Below are positions 1 through 12,252 of a DNA stretch of 64,000 bases, piece by piece. Both the position numbers and the translations under genes were made by a program. The stretch covers positions 438,141-502,140 of the forward strand of contig NW_011887303.1 in the NCBI RefSeq assembly GCF_000151315.2, in the 5' to 3' direction. Numbering within the stretch: the stretch's first letter is position 1; the number at the start of each line of letters is the position of its first letter. Source of the stretch: Capsaspora owczarzaki ATCC 30864. Lineage: Eukaryota; Opisthokonta; Filasterea. Under the pieces are notes generated by a model, which was not told the origin of the DNA, searched no databases, and saw nothing but the letters and a program-made list of their open reading frames with translations.

Positions 1-2538
1 AAAGCACAGCCAGCAGCGTGTCCGGCCGGTCTGCCGTGAATCGCTCGGCCATGACAGAATCAAGCCAAGTAACATCAACGTCGTTGTCGCGAAAGTTGGG
101 TGACTCGAGCAGCTTGACCAGATTCTCGACGACAGAGGAAAATGTCCCACGCACAGACGCCTCTTTCAGAGCGACCACAAGGTGTCTACAAAAAAAAAAA
201 AAAAAAAAAGAAGAGATCATTGAATGAGTGTGAGAGAGGGAAATCAACGCGAAAAACCAAGAACAAATCGGAGCGAGATGAGAGCGGGGACATGAATCAT
301 CGCTCCTCTCCTGAAAAACACTTGGAAAAGACAAACAAACTTGCAAGAAACCATCTACACCTACCTGCGTGCTTGCTCGCGAGTGTCGCCCCAGGCAAAA
401 ACTTGGGCAAACGGCGCACTGGAGGTTTCGCGCCCAACGGAGGCCACGTTTGACTCGTGAGCGAGCGCGCTCGAAAAATAACCCCAAACATGCGCAGAGC
501 GGAAGCTGAGATCGTGAGCAGTGGTGGGGCTGTCGTTACGGCTGCTTTCTTGGAGGATGCGGGCCGAAATCACGTGGCCGTACGGCAACGGGTTGGGAAT
601 GATGGTTTTTGGCTTGCCTCCCTGTGCCGTGATGGCAGCCATGGCAGCGCTGGCAGCCTTTTCGCGCTCGCGGCGATCGAAAACAACGGTGCTCGAGCCA
701 TGAGGCGCCTCGCCATACAAGACCCGGATTTCCGGGATGCGGTGCAGCGGAATGCCCATGGCGATTTGAAGCTGGGCGGCAGGAAGATTGGTGCGCGAGA
801 TGATTTCGGCGAGCGGATGTTCCACGGGCAGATGCGGTTGGATTTCATAAAAGAAGAACTGTTTGGTTTGCGGGTTGTAGAGGAACTCGACTGTGACTGC
901 GCTGGTGCATCCAACCTGGCAGAAAAAAACAAAACAAAACAAAAAAAAAGATTCAAAGTTGCAAGCAGTCAGTGAGTGATCAAATGCGAAAAAGAAAGAC
1001 TCGGCGGGATTTCTTGTGCATCGCCAGCTAGAAACAGCACTTTCATACCAAACGCAACAAGCGAACGGCAGCACGCTCCATGTCCGTGAAAATCTCGGGC
1101 GGGACAATCGATGCAGGCGCTTCCTCGATCAACTTGCGGTTGCGGAGCTGAATGGACGAATCGCACCCAAAAATGGACACAATTTGGCCGTAAACATCGG
1201 CCAACAGCAGAATCTGGACGTTGCGAGCCTTCTTGGCCACCTGCATGATGCAAATAGCGCTTCCGGGCACATCGCCTAACGACAAGAAGGGAAAAAAAAG
1301 GTGCAGGTTGGAACTTTCATCTCCACCGAATCAACATCCAAACCCCCACACCCCTCCCCGTTGGAAGCAACAACACAGCACAGAAAGGAATCAAATCAAC
1401 TCGGGTTGCCAACCTTGCACTTGACGGAAAGCAGGGCCAAACTCTTCAGCATTTTCAACCCGACGGACACCTTGACCATTCGTGCCCTCGGCTGCGCGAA
1501 TCATGACAGGAAACCCGACACGCTTCGCTACGTACAGGCCTTGGTCAACGCTGTTGACAGTGCCCCGAGAATACACCTCGTCCGGGACGGCAATCAACAC
1601 GCGCTGCTGTTGCGGCTGAGCGGCGATTTGCGGGAGCTGCACACGCAACGACGAGCCGCCCCATGGCAGCGTCGGAATGCCTGCAGACTGTGCCACAATA
1701 GTGGCTGTGATTTTGTCGCCAAGAGAGCGCATGGCGTGGGCTGGGGGACCGATGAAGATGGTGCGCGAGCGACCCAGTGCTTCTGGGAGGCGGGGGTTGT
1801 CTGCAGCGTGGTCCCAGCCAGCCCAGACGGCGTCATTTCCCGTACGCTCGGCAATGTCAACAATCAAATCCACATTGGCGTAGTTGTTGTTGGGTGCTCC
1901 GCCGGAAACCGGGACGTACTGATCCGCCATCTTGATGTACTCTGCGTTCGCCTTGATGTCCTCTGGGGTTGCGAGCACTGTGAAATGAATTGCATGCTGT
2001 CCCACGGACGGCACATGCACATGACAAACATACCAACATACAAAAACACCCCACAAACGATCGAGCGGTTGGTAAAATTTTCAGACGGATTGATTTGGTT
2101 GAGTTGTTTGAGGTGAGTTGAGTGAGTGACAAAACTTGCCTCGTTGCCGCCGAACGCATCGTATGCAAACTGGCGAACGGAGCGAATGAACTTGACTGCA
2201 GCAATCCCATTGTTGGCAATCAGAATGCGCGTCAGAGCACGCTGACCACCGCGGTGACGAACGAGCTCAGCCGGCGTCGCAAACGCAGACACCGCGGTAG
2301 CAGCAGCAGCAGCATTGGCAGCAGCATTGGTAGCGGATGATGACGACTTGCTGGACTGCGTGGCCGGGGTGGTTGTGGTTGTGGTAGTGGTAGTGGTAGT
2401 GGTGCTTGTTGAGCCAGCTTGCGTTTGCGAGGTGGAGCTCGCTGCTCCAGCTCCAGCTCCAGCTCCAGTTCCAGCAGATGCGGATGCGCGGGAGGACGGC
2501 GCTGCGTCGTCAGAGCTGGTTGGAGTGACTCCTGGCAT
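1..2538 (-). CDS. acetyl-CoA carboxylase-like protein, N-terminal part; biotin-carboxylase domain looks catalytically dead
   Basis: Five exons (2538-2136, 1977-1414, 1275-1049, 915-365, 185-1) join in phase and give 643 residues; the gene runs off the left edge. After a ~90-residue Ser/Thr/Ala-rich leader the protein follows eukaryotic ACC: ILIANNGIAAVK, TPEDIKANAEYIKMAD, NNNYANVDLIVDIAER, NLPAAQLQIAMGIP, VWGYFS and the start of the ACC central region. In an active enzyme this domain carboxylates biotin with ATP and bicarbonate. Here key sites differ: the Gly-rich ATP loop reads EGTNGQGVR instead of EGGGGKGIR, the IKA lysine is Arg, RRHQK is LRNRK, and ELNPRLQVEHP reads EIQPHLPVEHP, losing the Asn, Arg and Gln of the active site. 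The reading frame is intact and splice sites are good, so this looks like an expressed pseudoenzyme paralogue rather than a decayed gene. Whether the carboxyltransferase half survives cannot be seen. Confidence 0.85.
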
Positions 2539-2748
2539 CTTCGGACGGCCGTCTGTCTATCTATCTGTCTGTCTGTCTGTTGGGGTCAAAAAAACAAGTG
2601 ACAACTCGAAAGAAGAACGTAAAAGAAATTGGACTGAATTTTTTTGTTCTTTGTTCTTTGTTGGGATTTTTTTTCGTTCTTCTTTCTTTTGTTTGACTAC
2701 AAATCAGCACATACACGAACATGAAAATTAAACTACAAAAAAGTACAA

Positions 2749-5700
2749 TCACTGCTGAGCACAATCGCCGGGCTGCTCGATCGCAGGTGTGGCAGGCAAT
2801 CCGAACGACGCGGCGGCGGCAGGAGTGGCAGTGGCGGCAGGAAGCGGCGCTCGGCCGTCGCTGACCGTCATGTCCAGATTCACATCGCCGGCGACAATTG
2901 CAGTGCTCTTGCGGGACGAGGCAACCAACGGGCGCATTCGGTTGGATGCGCGAAGCAGGCCAGTGCCCGCGACAGCCAGCGAGGGCGCCGTTGAGAAGGA
3001 TCGCAAATGTGACAGCGAGCCGGACGTAGAGTTGGAAGACACACACTTGGCGTCCAGGACCGACGCTGACGACGATCCGGACAGGAGAGCTGCAAACCCG
3101 CTGTGGAGCGCACTGTCCGCCTCCAAGGCACTCTTGTCGGACGCCGCGAACGACGACATTGAATCAAGCTGGTCGCTTTGGTCGTTTTCCTTGTCGCTGG
3201 CAAGCGGTTGCACGAGTAGCTCGTTGTCTTCGGTGGTTGCAGTCGCTGTTTCGGCAAACTTGACTTGCTTTGGCCCACCAGTTGCCGAAGACGCGGATTT
3301 GAGCGCCGCCTTGACGGGCACGTTTGCTGCAGGTGCAGGGGACGCTGTTGATGTCGATGTCGATGGCGAGGACCACCCAGCAACTTCAGCCGACATTTCC
3401 ACGTCCGACGTCGGAAGATCGGCGGTTGATTCAGCCGCGACTGGGTCGCAAACGGGCTCTGACGAGACTTCGATCGGCTTGGACTCTGCACGTACATGCT
3501 TGGACTCTGCACGTGCATGTTGCTCCAAGGCAACAGAGGCCGAAACAGCCCTCGAGGCTGGCGCTGCAGCACTGCGATTCAACAGAGAAACGGGCCGGCG
3601 CACATTCCCAGGGAGCTCCGCTTTGCTTGCCAGCGAGCTTGACGTGAGAGCAACTGGTTGCGATTGCGAGCTGCTGGGCGAGCACAGGCTGGCGGTTGAA
3701 GCGAGAACCGTCGAGCCAACTGCCGCAGAGCCAGGAATCGGTGTCGGCGAAGATGTCATGGATGTCTTGTAATCCAACCCACGAGGCGAGGGTGCGTGCG
3801 TGGCGGGCGCAGGAGTTGCACTACGATCGCAGCCAAAGTCGACAACCGCATCCGTGAATACCGCTGATGCAGTCAGGTTGCGCGGTCGCGGCGCGTCCGT
3901 TTGGACTGCACTCGCGACCATGCTCTGCTGGCGTTTCTCGATCTCGGCCCAGCGCGCAGCAAGCGCGGTATGAGCTTGACGAATGGTGGCCGCCTCCTGT
4001 CGAGCAGCAATTGCCTCCTTCTCGAGAACAACCGCCGCGTTGGCAATCTCGCTGCTATCGCGCTCAGCAAGCTCCAGGCGGGCTTGGACCGAGTCGGCAT
4101 AGCACAGCGCCTCTTGGGCTTGGTGCTGCAACTTGGCCACCTCTTCTGCATGCTGCTGCTTTGCGGCATCCAGAAGGGCGCTCGCATCCGCCTTAACGCC
4201 CGCCAATTCTGTGGAATGGACCTGGCGCAGAGCATCGAGTTGAGCGAGCTGCTCCGCGCGCAACGAGGCCTCTGCAGCAACAGCTGCCTCGCATTGATCG
4301 AGGGCCTGATGAAGCTGCTCCTGGGTTGTGGCATGCTCAGCATTGACTTGGTCGAGCTTGGACGCAAGCCCTTCAATGTCCGCCTGCAGTGCATCGATTG
4401 CACTCGAGCTGGCACTGGAGCGCTCTTGCAGCTGTTGCGTCGCGCTATTCAGTCGCGCAGTCAGACCCTCCACGTGAGTGCGTCCCTTGGCAATGAGCGC
4501 CTCGAGCTGCGACTTTTCAGCCAGAATGGCCTCAACATCAGCGCTGCGAGATTGAGCTGCACTGCGTTGGGCAATCAACGCTGCCTCGCATGCCGCATAA
4601 TCCTGCTGCAACGCCTCCAGATCGGCCGTTGTGCTTTGCAGCTGTGCGCGAGTCTCCTCAAGGTCGGAGAAAGCCGTTTCCAACGAGCTCTGTGCGACAC
4701 GCGCTTGCTCAGTCAGCTTCAGAGCATCCTCAGATGCGTCAGAAAGTCTGCCCTCCAGCTCTGCTGAAAGGGTCTGTGCCTGGGCCAGCTGGGCCTCAAG
4801 CACCTCGTTGCGCTGAGTTGCCGACACCGCTTGTGCGACATACTGCTCCTTTTCCGTCTGAAGCACATCGAGTTCAAGTGTCTTGTTGCGGATTTCGTCG
4901 CGCATGGCAAAGACTTGGCCTTGCAAGTCTCGGCAGGCAGACTCATGCTCGGCAGCGATGGCGGTGGATCGAGCCAGCTGCCGTTGCATACTTTCCACAA
5001 CTTCCGCGGAAACGAGCGTTGCGCTTTGAGTTGCCATCAAGGCTTGCAGCTCGCCAAGTTCCGCCAGAGTGCGGTCACGGTCCAGATTGGCTTGCTCGAC
5101 GCGAGCCAAGGCATCCGCAACGGCTGCCTCCTTTGCATTAGCGCGCTCCGTCGCTCCACTCAGTTCTGCTTGAAGCCGAGCAAACTCAGTGTCGCTTTCG
5201 TCGTGGAATGAAGCGAGCGAGCCGTTGAGCAGTTCGAGCTCTGCTTGCAGCTCGCAAACAGTCTGCTTGTTGTTCTGCAGCGAGGCCTTGGTGTTGTCCA
5301 AGGCGGTTTGCAGACTGGCTTTCTGCAGTACGCTCTCGTTCAGAGCTGTCTGCACCTCGGAGAGATTTGCCTCAGCCTTGGCCAGCTGTTGCTTGAGCTG
5401 CTCTTGGGACTCGCTGGTGCTGTCAGCTTGCGCGGCGGTTTGCTCTTGAAGGGTCACGACTTCTTCCAAGAGTGCGGCATGAGCAGTGTCGACGGAGGCC
5501 AACTGCTGCTTTAGCTCTTCGACCGTCGATTGTGCGAGCGCTAGCTTGTCCTGGGCGTCTGCCAGTTGGGACTGCAAGGCTTGTTCAAGGTTGCTCTGGA
5601 CACTCTGTTGCTCCTCCTTGAGAAGGGCAACTTCTGCTTGCGCAGTCTCGAGCTCCTGCACAAGGCTTGCCATGCGATCTGCGTGCGACTCAGCTTCGCT

Positions 5701-8700
5701 GTCAGCTTGCTTCAGCTGCGCCTCAAGCTCCGCTTGGTCATTGCAAGCCTTGCTGAGGATTTGCTCCAGTTCAGCAGCCCGCGTGGTTGCAGCATCACGC
5801 TCCACACCAGTCTGGGTGAGCTGCACCAACGCAGCTGACAGTTTGGTCTCCAGCTCCGCAGCCAGCTCCATTGCTGCATGGTTGGTGTCTTGGTCTTGCA
5901 TGGACTTGGAAGCAAGCTCCACTTGAGCCTCCGCAAGCTGTTGCGTCAGTGCCTCGCATCGAGCTTGACGTTGGGAGGCGAGAGCTTGGACCTCGGCCAA
6001 AGCAGCGGCTTGCGCTTGCTCCAGCTCGCAAAGCTTTGCCGCAGCCGCGCGCTCCGCTTCTTCGGCTTGCAACTCAATGCGCTCTTGCAGGATGGTCTGC
6101 TTTTCCAAGTCTACCATCAGCGATTCAGCATGGTGGTCCTTTTCGGCAGCCTCAGTCTCAAGCTGTTGCACGCGTAGGTGAAGCTCTTGAACCTCTTGGT
6201 CGAGTTGGTCGTGCTCAGCCAGCATGTGCTGATGCAGTTCATTGTGCTCGGCCTGCAGTGTGGCAATCTTGGCTTCAAAATCGGCAGTGACTGTGTCAAT
6301 CTCGGCCGAGTTGGAGACCGGCTCGGAAGACGGTACGGCGGAAGCGGCTGCCGCCAGATCTTGTTCAAGCGACTGGATTTGAGCCTCTGCGTTTGCCAGC
6401 TGAGTGTTGTGCTCACGCTTGGCCAGAGCAAGCTTTTCGTCAAACTCGCGTGCCAGCTGCTCTGCTGCCTCCTGTTGTTGCTTTTGCAGCATTTCGATCT
6501 GCTGAAGCTGCTCGTCGTGTTGTTGTTGCAGTTGCTGCTGCTGCTGTTGTTGTTGTTGATGCATGACTTGTGCTTCAGAAAAGGCGAGCTTTTCCTTCTG
6601 CAGCTCGACAACTTGCTGCTCCAGCGTGGCCAGGATCTCGACCAGCGCCTGATTCTCGTTGCGGACAAAGTCTTCGTTTTCGGCCAACGTGCGCAATTGG
6701 ATCTCATGCTGCCGAACCAGCTCAGCCTTCTCTGTCTCCAAAGTGGCAAGGCGACTGAGAATGGCAAGATTCTGCGTCGAGTCGGCAGCGTTGGCGTTGG
6801 CCGGCGGGGAGTTTTCGAGCTGGAGTTGCAGCTGCTCGTTCGTTTGTTCCAGCAGCTCTTCCATGCTGCGAATCTGCTCGCGCGCTTCATGAAGTTCCAT
6901 CTCGAGAGCTGCCACTTTGTCTTGCGCTTGCTCTGGTGGGGGCATTTCCTGAAGTGTGTGTGTGTGTGTGTGTGTGTGCGCAAGGTGAGGCCTGTTTCAA
7001 AAAGCTCGAACAAATGTGTCGCAGGTAACGCTTACAGGTTGCATTTGCTTTGACCGCACTTGCTTTGCTTGAGCGTGTTGTTGCGAACGCTGAGAATCGT
7101 GAGCTACAGGAGCAATGCTGACACGCTGTGCGGCCGAGCGACCACTGTGTCCAAAGCAAAACACGCACACAAAAACACAACCAGGAACGAAAATAGTCCG
7201 GTTAGGATCCATGCGCAATGCTTTTCGTGTGTTTCAAAACCGACTGATCAAAACTACAAAACTTTCATCTTACGCTGTAATCGAGCTCATCCGGATGCTC
7301 GAGACGCGACGGTCGTCCGTGCGAGAGTAGCTTGCAGACGAAAACGAAATGTCTGCACTTTCATTGACAACACGTTGTGCAGTAGTAGCTGTAGCTGATC
7401 CGGGGTGAGGCGCTGTCGGAGCTGCATTTGCGCTGCGGACATCAAGGCGCTTGGCACCCGCCCACCACGTCTCGCGGCGAGACTTGTTGGCTTTGGTCGG
7501 GAAGGGGAGCGTTTCGTCAAGTCGAGCATGGGTGTCAAGGCTTTCAACAGTGCTTGCAATGCTGTTGGTTGAGGAAACCAGAATGAGCCTTGTCAGTTTG
7601 TCAATCTTGTCCTGCTGCAGCTGCTTCTCGCGCTCGCGCTCGATGAGCGTCTCTTGCATCTTTTGGCGCTCATTCTGAAGCTCGGCCAGCTCGGCTGTCA
7701 CTGCGGGCGTGTCTTGAGGATCACGCTTGTCGGTCAGCATGCGCTTCAGCTCGGAGATTTCCGTGCGATAGCGCTTGAGCAGGGCCTCATCTGAAATGAC
7801 CTCATTGATGACTGGTTTGTTCCGGATTGTCTTGGCGCGAGTCGCAAACTTGAGGGTGGAGATGGTCTCGTCGCAGTGGACGGTGGCCGGGGTGATGGTG
7901 CAGACGATCGCCGTGCGTGCGTTGCCACCAAGCGACGGCTGTAGAATGCGCGTCAACTTGGAGTCGCGGTACGGGATGTGACCTGATTCGTTCACGCCAT
8001 CGCTCAACTTGCCAATGACTGTGCCGAGAGTCAGGAGGGATTTGTTGATAAAACCACCTTCCTTCAGGCGGACGCCCTCCGCTCCAGTGTGTCCAACGCG
8101 CTCAGAGCCGGCCAAATCGACCAAGTTCAGGCTCGACACGAGAACAGCACCGTCCATCGACAGGCGCTCGGGGCTGTTGGCGGCGGAAACGCGGTCGCGA
8201 CTCTCGACAATCATGCGGAAGATGGTGTGCGAGCGCGAACTGTGCTCGTTCATGTTGGTTTCACCGACGTGACGACTGCTCTCTCCGCGCTCCATGAGCT
8301 TGAGAATTTCGTTCGGCGAAACGACCACTTCCTCGGAAATGTCGCTCACGAAAATTTCGCCCTATTTCGAAACCGAGAAGAGCGTGTTAGGTACCAAACT
8401 CTCAAGTGCTGTCCATCAAAGTCGACCTGCAACCCATATGACTAGACGAGTACTTACGCTCACGTTTTCGCGGATTTTCAAGTTGGTGTTCTCTGGCTTG
8501 AGAAGATCGGTGATGATTTCGTTGTAGATTTCAATGTACGAAACACGCAGCAAAAACTCACGATCTTGGCTCTGTTTCAGAGCAAAAGTGGAGGAGCGAT
8601 GTGAGCTGCTGAAATCGCAAAAAACAAAAAACCAACAACACCCACTGAGCGCCATGCTCGGAAAGCAACATACCTTTTGAATGCATGTAAAGACATGATC

Positions 8701-9686
8701 AATCGCAAGCGGGAGCAAGCCTGGCTCTGAAGGCGAGCCCTTCATTGTGTGTGTCTTGCCGGAAGATGTTTGACCGTACGCAAAAATGGTACCTGTTCAG
8801 TTCGTGGCAGAATTGGCAGATGAGGCACAAAACACAGAGTGTCAAGCAGTCATCACCATAGCACGGCAATGCAACCTACCATTCACACCATCCATTGCCG
8901 ACTTGACGATATTCGCAGCAACTTGGTCGTAGACATCGCGAGTCTTCGAGTTGGCTCCAAAAATGCGATCTGATTGGCGTGTTTTGACATGAAACTCGTC
9001 GTCAGCACTCGTGCAAGAAAAAATTCACTGTCGCGTCATACTCAAGCACAATGCTCACCGAATGTGTAGGACGAGCTTGGGATTGGGCGACCCGATGCAT
9101 TGCATTGGACAATGCTGTTGTTCTCCAAGCTCCATGTCTGGCCTTGGCCTCCATTGAGCTCTCTGGTGCATGGGCGGATTATCACAAATGTAGATCATGT
9201 TAGCGTTGTGTGTTCAAATAGCATCATCGAGTGAGAATCCAAAGTGCAGTCTAGCCAAAAGAAAGCACGAGAACACAAGAACTGTTTGAAACAATCAAAA
9301 GTTTTTTGGCGCCATTTTTTGTTTTCGTTTTCAAACACGACCGCAACTCAATGCAGCCACACTCTCCTCCACGAGCATCACCGCGCCTCCCATCTTGGAG
9401 GTAAGTGATTGAGCGTCGAGTACTTGTTGATACAGTGATCGACGCGCTGTGACAACTGTTTGACTCCAAGGCAAGTGTTTCACGTTGAAACCGTTTGAGC
9501 GGTTTTTTTTCTTCTTTTTCACTCAGTTTCCCTCTTTTTTTTGCTTCTCTCATAGCCCGATGCGACATCGCTTCTGCTTGTGCTCAAGACCGTGGGGTTG
9601 TGCGTGCGATGGTGTTCATGAATGGGGGATTTGACTTGCCGCGAGTTGAGCGGACGAACGCGAATGGTGACGTTGATATTGTCCAT
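2749..9686 (-). CDS. CENP-E-type kinesin-7, motor plus long coiled coil
   Basis: Eight exons (9686-9640, 9162-9059, 8969-8880, 8792-8674, 8571-8458, 8361-7274, 7144-7036, 6948-2749) join in phase to 1956 residues. The motor begins almost at the start Met (IRVRPLNS), with [16 protein letters not shown]-loop [11 protein letters not shown], switch [14 protein letters not shown], switch [11 protein letters not shown] and [12 protein letters not shown] just after the motor, all closest to CENP-E. From about residue 560 to 1600 there is almost continuous heptad coiled coil rich in Gln/Glu/Ala/Leu; the last ~330 residues are Ser/Ala-rich and probably disordered. CENP-E walks to microtubule plus ends and links kinetochores to microtubules. 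The large coiled-coil frame could be mistaken for a separate gene, but two short introns (96 and 87 bases between exons 6-7 and 7-8, by phase and splice sites) tie it to the motor. Confidence 0.9.
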
Positions 9687-9846
9687 GATGGCGCCAAAAG
9701 TCCAGCCAAGAAAATGAAAAGAAAAAGGAAAAATGAAGCAAGCCAGATTAAGAAAATGACAGGTTTATTCAGAATGGGAAGAAGGGGGACAAATGTTACT
9801 GAATGGTGGGGGAAATCAAAAGGGAGGGCGCGGATGGCCTCTCGCC

Positions 9847-11921
9847 TCAAAGCGCACTGCCGCGGTAGGCCATCGGGATTGCATTGTACAGCGCCTTGGA
9901 TTCAAGCCATTCCTTGTTGAACAGACGCGCTTGGTAACGCTGAGTCGAGAGTCAACGTTAGCAATTTGTTTGCAAGACTCTACCTCTCTAACGCAACGTG
10001 AATAGGTCTGGACACTCACCAACCCAGAGTCGCAGAGAATGGTCACGACGGTCGAGCCTTTTGGCAGAGACTTGGCCACCTCAACGGCAGCTGCCACGTT
10101 CAAACCAGTTGAGGCGCCGACAAAGATGCCCTCCTCGTGCAAGAGACGATAAGTCTGAAATTGAGCCAGCACAAGTGAGCGGAGATAGGAAAACAATCAC
10201 CAGCTCGTCAAAAACAAGGCTCACCCATTCGACCGAAGCGCTGTCCGGGACGTGAACAGCGTCATCCAGCTTCGAGCCTTTGAGATTTTCAGTCACACGA
10301 CCTTGGCCAATGCCTGATTGGACAAAGTTCCAGCAAAAAGCCAAAAAGAAAAAAAAATCAGGATCCTTACGAAACATCACAACAACAACGGCCTTGCAAA
10401 CGCACCCTCGGTAATGGAGCTGTCCCCGGTTCGTTCCAGCTTGTCCTTCTTGAACCAGCTGAAAAGAACGCTGCCTGGAGGATCGGCAAGGACGACCTTG
10501 ATTTTGGGATTCTTCTCCTTGAGGAACAGACCGGTGCCCGAAAGCGTGCCACCGGTTCCAGTTCCGCAGGTGAAAGCGTCCACCTTGCCATCTAAAGTTG
10601 ATGTCCAGTCAGAGCAGAGCCAAAATAAATGCGAAAAAAGGAAGCGGAAAACCAAAAGGAAAAAATATCTGCAAAAGCTCAACGAGACCTACTTGTCTGC
10701 ATCCAAATTTCGGGTCCAGTTGTGTGGTAGTGCGCCAGGCGATTGGCAGTGTTGTCAAACTGTTGGACCAAGGAGGGATGAGAGCTCGGACGAACATAAG
10801 GAGGCTAGCCGCGTACCTGATTCGTCCACACGGAATTCGGAGTTGCCTCTGCAAATCGACGGGCTTGGTGGTTGTAGTTCTCTGGGTTGTCGAACGGGAC
10901 GGCAGGGACGGGGCGAACCTCAGCTCCGAGAAGCCGCAGCATGTCCTATGTTGCAGAAAACCACGTTTCACGAGCATCTTTGGTGAGGCCGCGCTTCCAC
11001 AGCAGGGTTGCAAGCATTCATCGACCGCAATTTCGACAAGCACTGACAATCTTTTCCTTGGACTGCGTGTTGGGCATGTAGATGACACACTTGTAGCCCT
11101 TGGCGTTGCAGATGTGCGCCAAACCAATGCCAGTGTTACCCGCAGTGCCCTCGACGACCGTGCCTCCAGGCTTCAGGAGCCCCTTCTTCTCTGCGTCCTA
11201 CAAACCAGACATTCTCACACAGCGTCAGCCACCTGCTTGACTAGGATCCCGAGCACGAATTTGTGAACAAACCTTGATCAGGAACAAGGCCGCGCGATCC
11301 TTCACCGAACCGCCACAATTCGCGTACTCTGCCTTTGCCAGAATGTTGCAACCCGTCACCTCGCTCGCCCTGCCAACGGACACCACCAACAACAAACAAG
11401 AGCTCAGAAATCGTTGCCAAAAATCTAAACTCGACCAATTCACACAAATTTTGGCAGCTCGATCGCTTACTTTTGCAGCCGGATCAACGGAGTCTTTCCA
11501 ACCGTGCCAACGATGCCGTCTCTGTATTACATCGCAACAAAACAAAATTGATGCATTCGAAGGGTTGAGCGATGGCGCGCGAACAAAAAACGGTGAGAGA
11601 TTGACATCCACAGGTTCAAGTCAACGACCTCCTCTGTTTTGGGCGACCTAAAGCCAAGCAATTGGATTGAATGGCATATGGCGTGTGACTTACCGCCACG
11701 AGTCCGTCCAGACACCCGGCGGGGCGGCAGCGGTTGAAGCGAGGCGTCGGCCGAGACAATCACGCGCGCTGGATTGCAGGCGCAGCAGTGCACGGCCGGT
11801 CGTGGAAGCCGTCGTAGTAACTGCGTTATCCACATGTTAAAAGAGCGAGTTTTTAACAAACCCAGGGCAACCGTGAGCTGTCAATCGTCAAGGACAAGTC
11901 AAAGTGATTGAACGTACGCAT
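9847..11921 (-). CDS. cysteine synthase (O-acetylserine/homocysteine-type PLP enzyme), mitochondrial type
   Basis: Eleven exons join in phase to 375 residues. The first coding exon is only four bases (11921-11918); the second (11820-11694) supplies a Ser/Thr/Arg/Ala-rich presequence typical of mitochondrial import. The core is fold-type [23 protein letters not shown] lysine in [13 protein letters not shown], the substrate loop [12 protein letters not shown], the phosphate-binding [39 protein letters not shown] and CDSGL followed by RYQARLFN near the end. The sequence resembles the fungal cysteine synthase 2 group more than bacterial CysK, as judged by the [12 protein letters not shown] and [11 protein letters not shown] segments. 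No heme or CBS domain follows, so it is not an animal cystathionine beta-synthase. It would form cysteine from an activated serine and sulfide. Both active-site motifs are intact. Confidence 0.88.
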
Positions 11922-12252
11922 TGTCTCTTCAAGTTAGTATGGACTGAGCTAAAGAACGTTTCCAATAATGATTGTTAACAAACGGAGATGAAGAGGATGT
12001 AAACTAGTATGTTGCATTGGTAGGAGGACACGGTTGAGCAAGAGGAAACGCAGGCAATCGCAAAATCCTAAAAAAATGTCGAAAAAACAAAACCCAACAA
12101 CAGCAAACAGGCACGCTCTCAAAATCCAGCAGGAGAAACACGGCCAAGCAACAATACTAAGAACGGAAGTGAAAACAAAAAAAAAAAACACGATGAATGG
12201 GAGACAGAGTAGGAAATGCGAAACAGCGCGAAAAAAAGCCCCAGAATAAAAA

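Noticed and set aside
2789-7053. Several 100-330 codon plus-strand frames
   Set aside because: They are antisense shadows of the kinesin coiled coil, whose Gln/Ala/Glu codons create open frames on the other strand.
6945-7273. A gene boundary between kinesin motor and coiled coil
   Set aside because: Matching donors, acceptors and phases join the parts into one CENP-E-sized protein.
11598-11650. Possible extra exon of the cysteine synthase gene (acceptor near 11650)
   Set aside because: Including it breaks the frame between presequence and the [11 protein letters not shown] exon; the direct join is in phase.
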